Shown here one piece after another: positions 27,322-39,074 of a stretch of 64,000 nucleotides of DNA. Source of the DNA: Undaria pinnatifida (Eukaryota; Sar; Phaeophyceae; Laminariales; Alariaceae); assembly GCA_012845835.1 (NCBI GenBank), contig JABAKD010000022.1, positions 368,501 through 432,500 on the forward strand, read 5' to 3'. The notes beneath the pieces were generated by a model. The model ran no database searches, was not told the origin of the DNA, and saw only the letters and a program-made list of their open reading frames with translations. Made by a program: the position numbers and the translations under genes. Each line of letters opens with the position of its first letter. Position 1 is the first letter of the stretch.

Positions 27322-27942
27322 GCTACTCAGCTTCGGCTCAACGACGAGCTAGACGCCGGCACGCACGCGGTCTTCTCTGATGTAGAAAGCTATCTCCGAC
27401 CCCGCGCAGTGCGTCCGGGGAGTACGAACGCCAACGACCCTCGGGCAACCGACGCCACAGCGGTTGGAACCGCAAAAGGAGGGGTGAGCAGGAAAGGAAC
27501 CGCTTCGCTTCGCGGCCCTATCACTAGCGCCGCAGGCGCTAGCGTCAGCCGCGCGGCGCAAATTATTTCAACCAGTACCCACGGCGGCGCGCAAACGGCA
27601 CCGGAGGCGAAAGCGCTTCTCGCAGGTCGAGAGGACGCGGCGGCACGCTCGGTAGGAGGAAGAGGAGCAGGACGGGGAGGGGGGGAAGTTGCGCTAGAAG
27701 GCGGCGGCGTTTGGGGCGGCGACCTGTGGTTCGACAGGGTTGAGGCCAGGGGGGAAACGGGAGGGCGTGGACTGGGGGCGAGGGTGGGGGCAGGGGGTGT
27801 CGGGGGTGGTACTGCAACATCGTCGCCGCTGTTTAAAGTGTCGGAAAGGCTGAGAGGCGCGGCTAGGGCTTCCGGGGAACGGACCCGGCGGAAGGCTGCG
27901 GGGGTTAGCCAATCACCTCCTTCAGGCAATGACGAGAGCAAG
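27322..27942 (+). CDS. TEX9: TEX9-like exon, N-terminal region
   Basis: This 621-nt exon follows ATCACCCAG (a second acceptor CTCAG lies 9 nt downstream) and ends GAGAGCAAG|GTGAGA in phase 0. It starts ATQLRLNDELDAGTHAVFSD, resembling the short N-terminal block of TEX9. The remainder is low-complexity Gly/Ala/Arg-rich sequence. The open frame continues upstream to 26716, but that part has no coding character. Confidence 0.7.
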
Positions 27943-30900
27943 GTGAGAGGAGGAGGAGGGGGGGGGGAGGGGGGGAGGGGGGCGTATTCAGTGTTTGCAT
28001 GGCGGTAGTCGTATGACCATAAACCCTCGCATCCCTACTATACCGGGACGGAGCACGTCGGGTTTACACCAACCAGACCGACATTGCTTACACCAAGCGC
28101 GAAGCGCTGTGAGGTCTTCGGCAAGTCGTATGAAGGGTGAACTGCATGTTCCCAAGAACCGCTCTTAAGACGGACTTCGGCACCTTGTGCCTACTTTCTT
28201 GCTTATGGATGACAGCGCCAATGAGTTGCTTTGTTTTCTGGTGTGACCACTCCAGAGACAGCAATGGGTATTACTATGTAACTGCCTCATGGGTGCCTTA
28301 CCAAAGTCACACTACGTGATGCGATCATTCCCCTTGTGCGGAGTTAGGGTTCTCCTATGATCTAACTAGACAACCATCATGGTATCCGCAAAAAGAAACA
28401 AAAAAACGTTGCCCTTGTTGTCAGCTCACGCAGCGACTGGCATGTTATACAGCGTGGTTGCCAACCAACGCCAATTCCAATGTACATATAATGTTTTACA
28501 GCGTCGGTGTCAACCGAGGCCAACTATTAAATGTATGTTTTAAGGGGTGCTCATGCTTTGCTTGCTTTAGTCATTTGACCATTGACCGTGCATCCTTTTC
28601 GAGATTGAGCACCGTTCCTACTAATAGAGACACCTCCAACAGCAGGGCGCTCATTACTCTTTTTTCATATACATCATTAAAAGCTTGTTATTTATATTAT
28701 CTCCGTCCTGTGTGAGAGGGGGGGGGGTCCCGGGATTCCCCAGCTGTGTTCCCGGTTTTTGATCGATCGTACACCGAAGCTGTTTATTGTGCATTCGCCT
28801 CTGGGAAGCGGTGGCCTTGGCGTGGCTTTGGCTTTGCCTTTCTTGGCTGGTCTTGGCTTTGCTTGGCTTGGCTTTGCTTGGCTTGGCTTTGCTTGGCTTG
28901 GCTTGCCCCGCCCTGCCCTGCCATGCCCTTTTTTGTCCAGTCCTGCCTTCCTTTGCCTTGCGGTGCCTTGCCTTTCCTTGCCCCGCTATGCATTGCGTTG
29001 CAATATTGCATTGCAGTCTGTACTAATCTACCCTTCAGAACTACTAACATCAACAAACAACAAGCAAGTCGTTCAATAGGTACACCCAAACTTACGAGTC
29101 CACATATTCATGCATCCGTATACCCCGGAAGCTTGCGCTGATGTAGTATTAATAGTAACGGTGACATTCGGTAGGGACAGGACAGCGTGCGCTGTCGTTG
29201 CCAAGGAAACCGAAGGATACGCCAGCTAGCGCTGGATAATGAACGCAATTGAGTTCAATTGACACATGATATGTACACATTGTATGAAAATACGTGGAGG
29301 TCTGGTCAACTTGAGCTTGATTTTCCCCACGTGCCCAAGGACAAAACATGAAATTGAACGTTATACCAATATACCGCCGATGGCAGGAGAACGGAAATCA
29401 AGCAGGGCCTAGGGCAAGCGAGCAAGGAGTGAGAACCGGTGGGATGGAATCCCGGGGGGGTCAGATTGCGGGCGAAAGTGCTGGAGACAAGGGCGAGGAT
29501 GGAGGCGATGTTCCGGCGGGGATTGGGGATGAGGCTACAGCAAGGTGGAGTCATCTCGCCGCTTGTTTGTTCGTGTATTTCTAGCAAACTCAAGAGGCGA
29601 AACGGGTTGCCGCCAACGGTGAAGATGTTTCTGTGGCACCAAATGAGGACCCTAAGTCGCTCACGTTTGTAGGTGCTGTTACCGTTGTTGTTTAATTATT
29701 GTGGCAGCTTCAGCTGCTGTTGCTGCTTTTTGTCGTGTGATTGTTGTTGTTGTTGTTGTTATTGTTGTTGCTGCTGCTGCCGTTGTTGATGTTGTTGAAA
29801 CGGCTGTTGCTGCACCGTTCGCGCGCAGGTTCCTGAAGGCGAAGCTAGCAGCCTGCCAGGCCCAGCTAGAGGAAGTTATGCTTGCGCACCAGGCTGGCCG
29901 GCAGGAAGCAGTCGAGTTGCGGAGACAGGTAAACAGGTGTCCACGAAGCCACATAGCCTGGAAGCCACGTAGCCTTCAAGCCTTCAAGCCCCACCGCTAT
30001 GTTAGTGAACATCTATTAAAAATAGACGTGATGAATCTACAAAACATTGATCCACTAGGTAGGCTACTATTATGGTCGCTGTTGTTGCTGTTGTTGTTGG
30101 TAGTGCTGGTGCTGGTGCTGGTGCTGGTGGTGGTGTTAATTGTTGTATTTGCTGGTGCCTGTATTGCTGCTGCGGCTGTTGTCGTTGTTGCTTTTGCGGT
30201 TGCTCGTGTCGCTGTCGCCGTTGTTGTTGTTGCTGCTGCCGCTGTTGGTGTTTGCTTCTTCTACATATTGAGCTGCTGTGCTGTGTCTGCGGCTGCTGCT
30301 GACGGCGGCTGATGCTGCCGCTGCTCCTTTGCTTGTATTACAAGACTAATGGCTGGTGCTCGTGTCGCTATTGCTGCTGTTGCTGCTGTTGTTGACGTTT
30401 GCTGATTCCTCTACTGCGGTAGTACTGATGCTCCTTCGCTTGTGGTCGTCGTCGTTGTTATTGTGGCTGATGCTCGTGACGCTGTCGCCGTTGTTGCTGG
30501 TGCTGGTGCTCGTATCGCTGCCGTTTTTTCGTTATTGCCGCTGTTAACTTTGCAGCTTCTGCTGCTGCTCGTACTGCTGCTGCTCCTTCGCTGGTACTTG
30601 ATCACTAGCGGTTGTTGCTCGTGTCGCTGCCACTGCTGCCGCTGTTGACGTTTGGTGTTGATGCTACTATTGTTGCTGCTGCTGCTGCTGTTCGTTGGCC
30701 GGTACTTGGAAACTATTGGCTGGCGCTCATGTCGCTTCCGCTGGTGTTGATGTTGCCGCTTCTGTTGATGTTTACTGCTTCTGCTACTGCTGGTACGCTC
30801 CTACGCTCATGCTGCTCCTACGCTTATACTTCATTACCTATGGCTGTCCCTGGTGTTACTACTGCTGTTGTTATTGCTGTTACTTTTTGCGGCTTCTGCG

Positions 30901-33900
30901 ACTGCCGGTACTGACGTCACCCGTTCACTTGGACTCCATGATATATGGCCGGTCCAGTTGTCGTCCGAACAAGAGCACACTCGGCGCGTCTCTCGTCAGC
31001 TGCAGCAATCACAGCTGACCGCTGCAAAGGAGGCCAAAGCCAAGGTAAGCCCGGCGCAGACATCAACGACTGAACGACAAGCGCGACCGATGCACCGCGC
31101 AGCTTGAAAAGTTGAACATCGACCTATCGGGATAACTCACAGCTCGCGCATTTTTGAGATGGCCCACAAACCAAGCATACCCCGCAGTTGTAGGCAAACC
31201 AGAAATCGTGCGAGCACATGCTTCGAAATTGTGAGCGCTGTAGCGTGTGCGTGGAGCCCGCCAGAAATGGAATTGGCCCTTTTTCTGGTTTCATTACTTG
31301 GACCACTCAACATCTGTAGTTACTACGAGTTAGACTCGGAACAACTCGGCCAATTTTGAGTGAGGCCATATCATGATTGGATAGCTGAAATGAAAGGTCA
31401 AGATGTCGACAAGACCACGTCACTACAGCACCTTTCACGTGGTAAAAAATTATCTTGCGGCGAGATTTCGAGCGAAAACAAGATGAAATAGCCGATATAA
31501 CCTGTGACTGTGTAATCGGTGCCGTTTCCACCGCTTCCCCTGAAATATATTACACAGGCGCCATTATTTTCAAATGCTGTCACGACTGCAGTAATTACCC
31601 AACTCTTGTCCAAGCACTAGGGCGTTTCTGATTTCCGAATTCCAAGCACTGGGGCGTTTGGAACACATGTAATAAGTAATGATAGCAAATCAACTAACGT
31701 CATAACCCAAGGCCAACCAACCCACGAACAAATTGGGTGAAAAGTTTTAAAACAAATGGCAGCAAAATGTATCTCTAACTAATATTTTTTGCTGATTGCT
31801 CGTGGCTTGGGTTGACTTCGGCTTGTGACGTTCGACGGATTCAATACTATTAGACTAATACAATTATATTTTTTCCTAACCAACCAACATTTGGTATCCC
31901 GCAAACACTCTATATTTATTATTTATTATTCAGGCCCGAAGGCGTGGGTGCAATTCTTAAGGGGTTAACTACAAAAAGACGTTTCGATTCCGTTGACGAA
32001 CCGGGCAAGAGGAGTTTGCGCCGATTCCCCCGCTGCTTAATTCTCTTTGTTTTAGGAAGAGGAAGCTGCCAAGGCCGCCGCGCTTTCGGCGAGGGTAAGC
32101 GACCTGGAGCGAGATTTGACCACGTCCAACCGGACAGCAAGACAGAATGAGACGGACAAAAAGGTGCGTGACTGTTGCTGCTGCTGCTGCGGCGGCGGCG
32201 GCGGCGGTAGCGGCCGATACTGATGCTGCTGCTACTGCTGCGGCCTTTGGTGTTGATGCTGCTGCTTTTTCTGTTGCTGCTACTGTACAGTTGATTTCGG
32301 AGCATATAGTCTGGTAGGTTTGCAACGGTGCACGTCATATGACGTTTCCATGGCAGGCAAATGTGCTGCCATGGGGACTGCCACGAAAAATCCCATGGAG
32401 AAAGCAATTAGTGTTCACAACCCCCTATGTTTGGCGTATATTTTGGGGCGCGAAACTTGTCGTACAGAGGGAGCACGTGGATCGGAATCCCAGATGCCAA
32501 ACTCCTAAGAAGGCCAAAACATGAAAACAAATCGGAGGGGTGGGATTTCTGTACGAATCGAGAAAACAACAACGAAAAAACGAACTTTTTTTTTGTTTGG
32601 TTTTAATGCACATCCCCACTCTCGCTGGGCTCTCGAAAAGAGGAGCGTGGCGTTCGAAAAGAAATCGTGCTCCCTGGGAGACCCACGGTGATAATGTTGC
32701 CACAATTGGCGGCCGTCAGGGTGTGTTCGACTGTGTGGGGCTTCAAAAGCAGGTCCGATTTGGATCGCCTCTTGCCCGGGGACAAGGTTTGGAAGGCAGG
32801 ACCCGGCTTGAGCCGTTGAGCGGTTCGGTTAGCGGGGTGGCTCGAATGGGACGCCATGTGTGACATGCCCTCATCAGTTGCGTATCGGGTAGCTACTAGG
32901 TATTTTTGACGGTGGTCATGGAAGATGCGGCTGTCTAAACGCAGCGTATCGTTTGGAGGTTTCGTGAACTTAAGAAGGCGATTTGTGTGCGGGGGATAGG
33001 GATTCGACACGATTTTTCCCGTCTCACCCGCATGCCTCGATGGCTGCTGTTCTTGTCTCCTTCGTTGTTTGTTAAATGGCAGTCGTTAGAGGTACGCCTT
33101 CACCGTGCTTTGGAGGAGGTTTCTAAGCAGAAGGAGGCACTTCGGCAAGCGCAGGGACAAACAAAGGATCGGGGGCAGGGGCAGCGGTTGGAGGTGGCCA
33201 GGCTTGAGGCACACTGCCAGCGCTTGGAGAGGCAGAAGGTACATGGACATACTTGCAAATATATCGGGAAGCGATTCGTCTTAGAATAATTTGATTATGT
33301 AGTCCTGCTTCACTCTCAGCGCTCCCACCCGGAACACGCCTGCCTAAACCCTCCTCTCAAAGAACCTTCCCGACGACCTTCTTTACGTTCCTTTCTTGCT
33401 TCGCCTTCTTCGCGTGTTTCCGGACCGCCCCGACACTACTAGCTTGAAGACAAATCTCCATCACTTGCTTCAAGATAAATATCCCCAATCTAATTTCAAT
33501 ATATGTTTTCCCACACAATAAGAAGAGATGTGGTTTTTCAAGAAATCGAAGAAAATACAAAGATCGATCTTCACAACTCGAGTCAGAATCAACAAATAGT
33601 AATAAAACGTTTAACGTAACCGTTCCCGCACTACATTCAACATAAAGTGACGACAAGCAAATCCAAGGGCAAACAGTTTGTCCGAAGATGTACGTGCACG
33701 TTTTTTATACCTACATATCATATCGTATGACACGCAGTTCGTACAGGTCAAGTACACGTTTATTTTGCACCTGTTACTTTTCTCAGATCACAATGAAAAC
33801 ACAGCCACCCGTTGCTCCTAGAGCAAAACCAGTGGTCGCATGTTCCCGTCGAGCATATGTCACAAGCACAGAAGAGCGAAGCACGACGCGCTCAGCACTC

Positions 33901-34818
33901 AAAACCTCATGTGATGTACTGTACCGTTTGTACGTGTGTACTGCTGTGTACTCGTCTTTTGGCATTCGCCGTTGATTGTCCTCTCTGGGTCCTCTGCATG
34001 CTTCCCCCCCCCCGCAACTTACACCCATACTACTGTACTGCCGATCAGAACGTGACTACATTGCCAGCAAGCATGCAGCACAGCACAAGGCAATCAACTC
34101 TGCACAAGTAGCTCTTGGCGCTATCAAATCGCTAGCTGCACCAAATGATGGTCCTCTTGTTTCTGCCCACATTTTGTTGCGTTCTTCCTGGCGCTAGCGT
34201 AGCGGGCGGGTGCAGCGGAGTCCTTGTACGTCTCACGGTGTCGAAAAAGTCAAGCGTCGAACTTCTTATTTGAAGCGTTGGCGGACCAATCGTGCGTGTG
34301 TTTCATCGAACCGAGAAGCAAGTGTGTCGGCTGGCGGCGCTATTGGCTTTTGACGGACATCCGTTAAGGAACTCCCTACGTTTAGAGTAGCATACTAAGC
34401 CTAAACAGGCCTTGGCGGGCCAAAACTGCGTCAAGAGATAGACCGTCAACCAATCCCCTTGCCGAGGAGCGATGCATGGCGTGGGAGTGCGGTAGACTGG
34501 CGGTGTGATCGCTCAGAAATATTCAAGCTTGCAAGGCTGAATATCGGCAATTCAATCGATAGAGCTCACAGCTGACTTTTTTTTTTGTTGATAGTTACTT
34601 GTTTCAACTGCCGCGCTTTTTGGCGCAAAGAGGAGACAATAAGCCGTTTCGCTGTTTTTCTTGGAGGGGAGCGTTGGTACGTCACGGTGCATGCTGGCCA
34701 CAGACGTTGCGGTGGCATGTTGTCGCTGTCGGTGATGTCGGTGTTGTAGTCGGTGTGGATATTGGTGATGGTGTTGGTGTTGGTGTTGATATTGTTGTTG
34801 TTGTTGTTGTTCTTGTTC

Positions 34819-34850
<32 letters not shown>

Positions 34851-34898
34851 GCTGTTGCTGTTGCTGTTGTCGTTGTCGTTGTTGTTGTTGTTGTTGTA

Positions 34899-34976
<78 letters not shown>

Positions 34977-34983
34977 GCTGTTG

Positions 34984-35034
<51 letters not shown>

Positions 35035-36605
35035 CGTTGTTGCTGTTGTTGTCGTTGTTGCTGTTGTTGTTGTTGTTGTCGTTGTTGTTGTTGCTGTTGC
35101 TGTTGTTGGTGTTGATGTTAATGTTGCTTGTTAACAATAACAGTTGTTGTTGATGTTGATGTTCTCACATAAACTCGTCGTCGTGACTTAGTCCGTGGGC
35201 ACGTAGTTGTGTCCCGAGTTCCTACTTACAAATGCAATGCTACTATATATCAGGTATAAAACCCATGCTTGAAAGCTGGCGAGCAGCCCGCAAAATCCGC
35301 GAAGAGCTGATGATTGTGCCGGACCGATGGATACGACAGTTTTGGTATGTCTGCAAATATGGCGTGTACGTTGCTCTGACTGTACGGACTCTGTGACTCT
35401 GACTGGTACGTGCCATTCCGTCGCGTTTTGCCATGTTGCAGCTGGAACTGCTGACGGCTTTCAAGAAGCAGCTGAAGCTCATCGATGTGCTCAAGAGGCA
35501 AAAGGTGGGTTGTAACCTGGTACGGTCCCCTCACGACGTCTCGGCTCGATGCCCGGTATATTTGGCTGCATCAACTCTACCAGTATAGTGAAGATATGCG
35601 GTAGTGTTCACCTAAACGCCCTGCCTCCACGGCTAAAGGGTACGTCGTACTTCAAAGCAGTGTACTAAATGTATCTATTAATATGTGGCGGTAATGTTAC
35701 CGGGAAATCTACCCCGGAACGTGTCACACGCGACGTAGTATGTCCATTTTTTTAGTATTTAGCAGCTTTGCCTAAGAGCTTGCCGGGTAGGTTGGTCAAC
35801 GTCACCCACCTGTGCAACGCCACCCACTTGTCCAAACACCTACCGTGGAAGGTCTTCTTTGCCCTCGAACTCGCTCCACTACTATAAACTCCCAGGTATT
35901 TGCTGGGGAGGGGGATACAGTGCGCAACCACTTAAGAAAATCTAAGCACAATTAGTTTTGGCCCGGGCCATCTTCTCACGTCGGGCAGGGTGTGTCGAAC
36001 ACTATACAAATATTTTTCAGATTGTGTTTCGTACAAAGCCCAGGTCAAAATATCTCACCTCCTAATGCCTTTAGGTGCCATCGTCTGCTGTGCCCGATAC
36101 GCACGTTTTTCAGCACGACCCCCACCAATACGGTGTTTTGTTTTCAAGTCTTGTACCCCTGAATCGGATCGATCCAAGCAAGTTTTCGCTTATCCTCCCT
36201 GCATGACATCTGCCGATTCGCCTGTTGGGCTTGCATCCCAAACCAACTCGACGTGTGCATCATTTTACTTTGCCCCCGAGACGAGAGCGAGCATATGCCC
36301 CGTCCGTTACTCTTAGGCCTGTTAAAGCGTTTTCTCTCTGCCAAAATTACATTGGCAACGACTGGCACTTCGGGGGCTCGCCCTGGCCTCTCCGAACGGG
36401 GAGCCAACGTGGATGTTAATTTGCCAATAGTAGTGTGGTGAGGGCAAATGCATCGGGGTGAAGCAAATATCCACGACGCCTTTTTTTTCTCCACGCTGTT
36501 CTTTTCTCACCCCCGCCTATGATACAGTTGCACGCTGAGGCGACCCGTGCGCTCGGCTTCACGGAGGAGGACTTTGTCAAGACGCTCGATTGGGATTCGA
36601 GATGA
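27322..36605 (+). CDS. TEX9: TEX9-like coiled-coil protein, multi-exon
   Basis: Recognised exons: 27322-27942, 29387-29544, 29585-29668, 29829-29928, 30958-31044, 32056-32163, 33083-33238, 35442-35504, 36528-36605 (stop TGA). The last five junctions are all phase 0 with good GT-AG sites. The N-terminal exon contains LRLNDELDAGTH. The middle has FLKAKLAACQAQLEEV and coiled-coil segments such as SARVSDLERDL. The C-terminus has HRALEEVSKQKEAL, FKKQLKLIDVLKRQK and GFTEEDFVKTLDW. These match, in order, the conserved blocks I know from animal TEX9. TEX9 is conserved in many ciliated eukaryotes, so a flagellar or centriolar role is plausible (inference). The first exon with the start codon was not found. 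The frame of 29585-29668 is uncertain. Confidence 0.85.
28800..28990 (+). repeat. cttggctttg tandem tract
   Basis: Repeated cttggctttgcttggcttgg units give four overlapping Leu/Ala/Cys-rich open frames that are artefacts. The tract lies in intron 1 of the TEX9-like gene. A segment at 28570-28660 matches 16918-17005. Confidence 0.9.
29387..29544 (+). CDS. TEX9: TEX9-like exon, Gly/Glu-rich linker
   Basis: This 158-nt exon lies between GATGGCAG and GCAAG|GTGGAG. It starts in phase 0, matching the previous exon, and ends in phase 2. It encodes ENGNQAGPRASEQGV and GDKGEDGGDVPAGIGDEATA. No domain is recognised. Confidence 0.55.
29585..29668 (+). CDS. TEX9: Candidate TEX9-like exon after a 40-nt intron
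   Basis: This segment lies between TTTCTAG and TTT|GTAGGT. Two frames are open. The phase-consistent one gives SKLKRRNGLPPTVKMF and joins both neighbours. The other gives VAANGEDVSVAPNEDPKSLT and looks more protein-like, but fits neither neighbour. Confidence 0.4.
29740..30920 (+). repeat. TTG/CTG cryptically simple triplet tract
   Basis: Introns on both sides of the 29829-29928 exon are dominated by interspersed ttg, ctg and cgt triplets without an exact long unit. Hydrophobic Val/Ala/Leu frames through it are artefacts. Confidence 0.9.
29829..29928 (+). CDS. TEX9: TEX9-like exon, FLKAKL coiled coil
   Basis: This 100-nt exon lies between GCGCGCAG and AGACAG|GTAAAC. It encodes FLKAKLAACQAQLEEVMLAH, matching the start of the TEX9 coiled-coil core. 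It enters in phase 2 and leaves in phase 0. Confidence 0.85.
30958..31044 (+). CDS. TEX9: TEX9-like exon, coiled coil
   Basis: This 87-nt phase 0/0 exon lies between GGTCCAG and AAG|GTAAGC. It encodes 29 residues including HTRRVSRQLQQSQLTAAKEA. Confidence 0.8.
32056..32163 (+). CDS. TEX9: TEX9-like exon, coiled coil
   Basis: This 108-nt phase 0/0 exon lies between TTTGTTTTAG and AAAAAG|GTGCGT. It encodes 36 residues including AAALSARVSDLERDLTTSNR. An internal GTAAGC at the ARVSD codons could act as an alternative donor. Confidence 0.8.
33083..33238 (+). CDS. TEX9: TEX9-like exon, coiled coil
   Basis: This 156-nt phase 0/0 exon encodes SLEVRLHRALEEVSKQKEAL and ends EAHCQRLERQK|GTACAT. The RALEE block and terminal RQK align with the TEX9 core and connect directly to the FKKQLKLIDVL exon. 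Confidence 0.88.
34730..35150 (+). repeat. TTG trinucleotide satellite
   Basis: About 400 bp, mainly ttg with scattered ctg and tcg, in the intron before the FKKQLKLIDVL exon. A smaller ctg/cgg tract lies at 32166-32285 in the preceding intron series. Confidence 0.97.
35442..35504 (+). CDS. TEX9: TEX9-like exon, FKKQLKLIDVLKRQK signature
   Basis: This 63-nt phase 0/0 exon lies between CATGTTGCAG and AAAAG|GTGGGT. It encodes LELLTAFKKQLKLIDVLKRQ plus K, the most conserved block of the TEX9 family. Confidence 0.93.
36528..36605 (+). CDS. TEX9: TEX9-like terminal exon
   Basis: This exon lies behind GATACAG and encodes LHAEATRALGFTEEDFVKTL then DWDSR and TGA. The HxEAxxxLxFTEEEFxxxLxW pattern is the family C-terminus. 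Four decayed copies of the exon follow it downstream. Confidence 0.93.
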   Translation: MHAEATRALGFTEEDFVKTLDWDSR

Positions 36606-36639
36606 ATTAAGTTGCCGGCTGCTGCTTGTGGTGTGGTGT

Positions 36640-36870
36640 CATTCCGTACGCGGAGGAGGACTTCGTCAAGACCCTCCATTGGGAATCGAGACGGTTTAAG
36701 GAAGACTTCGTGAAGACCCTTGATCTTGATTGGGATTCGTATTAATAGAATTTGTCAAGGTCCTTGATTGGGATTCGAAATGGTGTAAGGAATAATTTGT
36801 CTAAGACCCTCGACTGGGATTCGAGATGAATTAAAAGTCACTGGCTTCAGCCTGACGTCTGGTGTGGTTT
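36640..36870 (+). repeat. Tandem decayed copies of TEX9-like last exon
   Basis: Segments at about 36652-36698, 36700-36738, 36752-36788 and 36797-36835 repeat the core gaggactttgtcaagac..c and gattgggattcga of the last exon, with substitutions, indels and lost frame. The copies lie in the presumed 3' untranslated or flanking region. Confidence 0.85.
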
Positions 36871-38285
36871 AATGCCGTTCGCGGCTACGTTGGATCAGCT
36901 GCGTTTGTTCGTGTCGTAGAGTGCTGTTGCTATTGCGTGTTGCGTATAGGATGTGATGTTCTGGGTAGGTCGCGGGGTGGGGTGGGGGTGTCTCTTGGGG
37001 TTGGTCTGTTTCGTTTCGCGTTTTCGAGAAGCTTGGTCCACTGCTGCTGCTATTTTGTGGCGATGCGTAGTTGTTTATTGCTGTTTGTTTTTAAACTTTT
37101 GGGCTCAGCCTTAAGCTTTACAGCATTTTGTCGTACGACATTTAATTTCACGTTTTTTTGCTCAAGTTTACAGCATAAAATCGTATGGTGTTTTGTTGTT
37201 AATTCCTAATGTGCCCCGTACAGCCGTCAGCACCAGTTGATTCGCACGCTCGGCACACGTGCCACGCATGCACATGGTTCCCGCAGTTTTAAATGTGGCG
37301 CATTTTCGTTCGTGAGTTGTCCTTGTGGCATAGTGCGTAGTGTTTTATAGATGGTGCTGGGTGCTATTGGTAGGAGGGACCCTTCTGACTGAATGTGATC
37401 CTGAGAGGTGTGGTCGCCAGGGGACACCCCGGGTTCATCCCCGGGTTTAGTATAAAAATGGACAAAAATCTTGTGGCGAGTATAACTGGATGCCGGTTCT
37501 TCTGTCTACAGCATCCGACACAGCCCCCAGTCCTTGGGGTCAACTCAACATGGGGCTACGTGAGATGATGATATTGACATGCTCCTGAGATGTTCCGGAG
37601 ATGTTCCGAGATTGATTACTATGCGTAAATCTCGGCCGTCGTCTACGTGCAGCAGTCCGTATGGCTGTCGGCTCGGAAAGGGGACGGGCGGTTTGTTTGG
37701 TGCTACTGCTGTAGATTCATATCGAAAGGGAATATTTTTAATTTCTTTTAGTAACTTGGAAACTCGAAAAATGACTCGGAAGAAGTCGAAATTACCCTAA
37801 AGCCAGGCACGATGTCCTAGTCCTGTACGCTTAAATATACTTCGTGGCCTGCCTTTTGCCTTTTTTCTTTGCAGTTGGGTGTTGTCACTTGTGCACCCGA
37901 CAGGCGCATACCTACAGTAGTAAAGTAGTGTTTGTGTCAATTTCTCGAGTTTTTGAACCGTAAATGTCTAGTCACTGAAACACGTGTCTTTATCGGTTTG
38001 TACATGACGGACGCCGGGTCAATCGATACTTAGTCTTGCTTCCGTTCTTCTCGTGTATAGACCGCGCGGACTGATAGCTACCACGCACTATTGCTAAAGG
38101 TATGTTTTCGTTCACTCACCGGCTGTCATTCTCATTATTTTTTTTATCGAAACACAAGCAGCCGAAGGCGTCTTCTGGACCCGCGCTGTTACCGTTGCCG
38201 TCGCCACACTGGAACCTTTACCTTTTGGTTCTCGCTAGTCATATATATTTTAACCACGCTCACTTACAACGTTCGCAGCACATAT
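36870..38285. other. No recognisable gene
   Basis: Lies between the TEX9-like 3' flank and the LTR element. I see T-rich stretches but no conserved frame, RNA gene or repeat of note. Confidence 0.4.
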
Positions 38286-38892
38286 TATTGAGAAACTAGG
38301 ACACTCTCAGGTGACCGACCGATGACGGCCTTCAGGGGTTGCTCACAAAGTCGTTGCGAGACGAACTCCAGCATCACATATGGTGTTCACATATGGTGTA
38401 GAAGATACATATTTCCGGTTGAACAGGGGCGTTCGATGGCCCAACTAAAGCTTACTGTGAACGATGAACGGGAAGACGCTCAGGTGCTGTTGAGAAGAGT
38501 GAGCAGGAGAGGGGGTGCTCTATCTGCTACCTCGACATCGAAAGAGCCGCTAGGTTCCAAAACCCTATTCGACCAATGTCTAGATGTCAGCCATGCTCCA
38601 GAAGCCTGTAGACAGTTACAGGGCTGTCAGAAAACCCTCGAATAGTTCCAAAACACGATCTACCGAGAACGCTCATTCTAGAACGCAAACTACGAGTACG
38701 CTATGAGTATTAGATGGCATTGCCACACCGACGAGCTACTCTGCAGGCTACGTGCTACTACACACCGACGAGCAACTCTGTAGGCTACGTGCTACTGCTG
38801 TGACACTGCAGCACGTGCTAACATGGAGTTGTACATTCGCTACTGAACATTGATAATGACAATAATAGGCTGATATCACCTATTTCTTTACA
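38286..38892 (-). repeat. LTR of outer element (3' LTR in minus orientation)
   Basis: Matches 52666-53254 apart from about 16 substitutions and a 13-14-bp duplication of cacatatggtgt. Terminal bases are TATTGAG and TTTACA on the plus strand. The flanking target duplication catat is at 38281-38285. Confidence 0.85.
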
Positions 38893-39074
38893 CTCCCCCT
38901 CAATGGATGTCGCGTGTTTAAAATATAGCTGCAATGCCGCAAACAAGTACTCTCGTAGCCCAAAACTTCCACCGTGGAGTTAACTCAGCTTTACCCAGTA
39001 CTCAAACAAATAACTCAACCGACCTTAGTTCGATCCCTAATGGACTCTCTGCTGGACGCAGATGCACACTTTAG

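Noticed and set aside
29701-30312. 203-codon Val/Ala/Leu-rich frame that looks like membrane segments
   Set aside because: Hydrophobicity comes from GTT/GCT triplet repeats; only the 29829-29928 part is a real exon.
35254-35344. Possible TEX9-like exon (MLESWRAARKIREEL) with CAG acceptor and GTATGT donor
   Set aside because: The TEX9 family runs straight from the ERQK block to the LxFKKQLKLIDVL block, so the exons at 33083-33238 and 35442-35504 join directly in phase 0; an inserted exon would break the conserved core.
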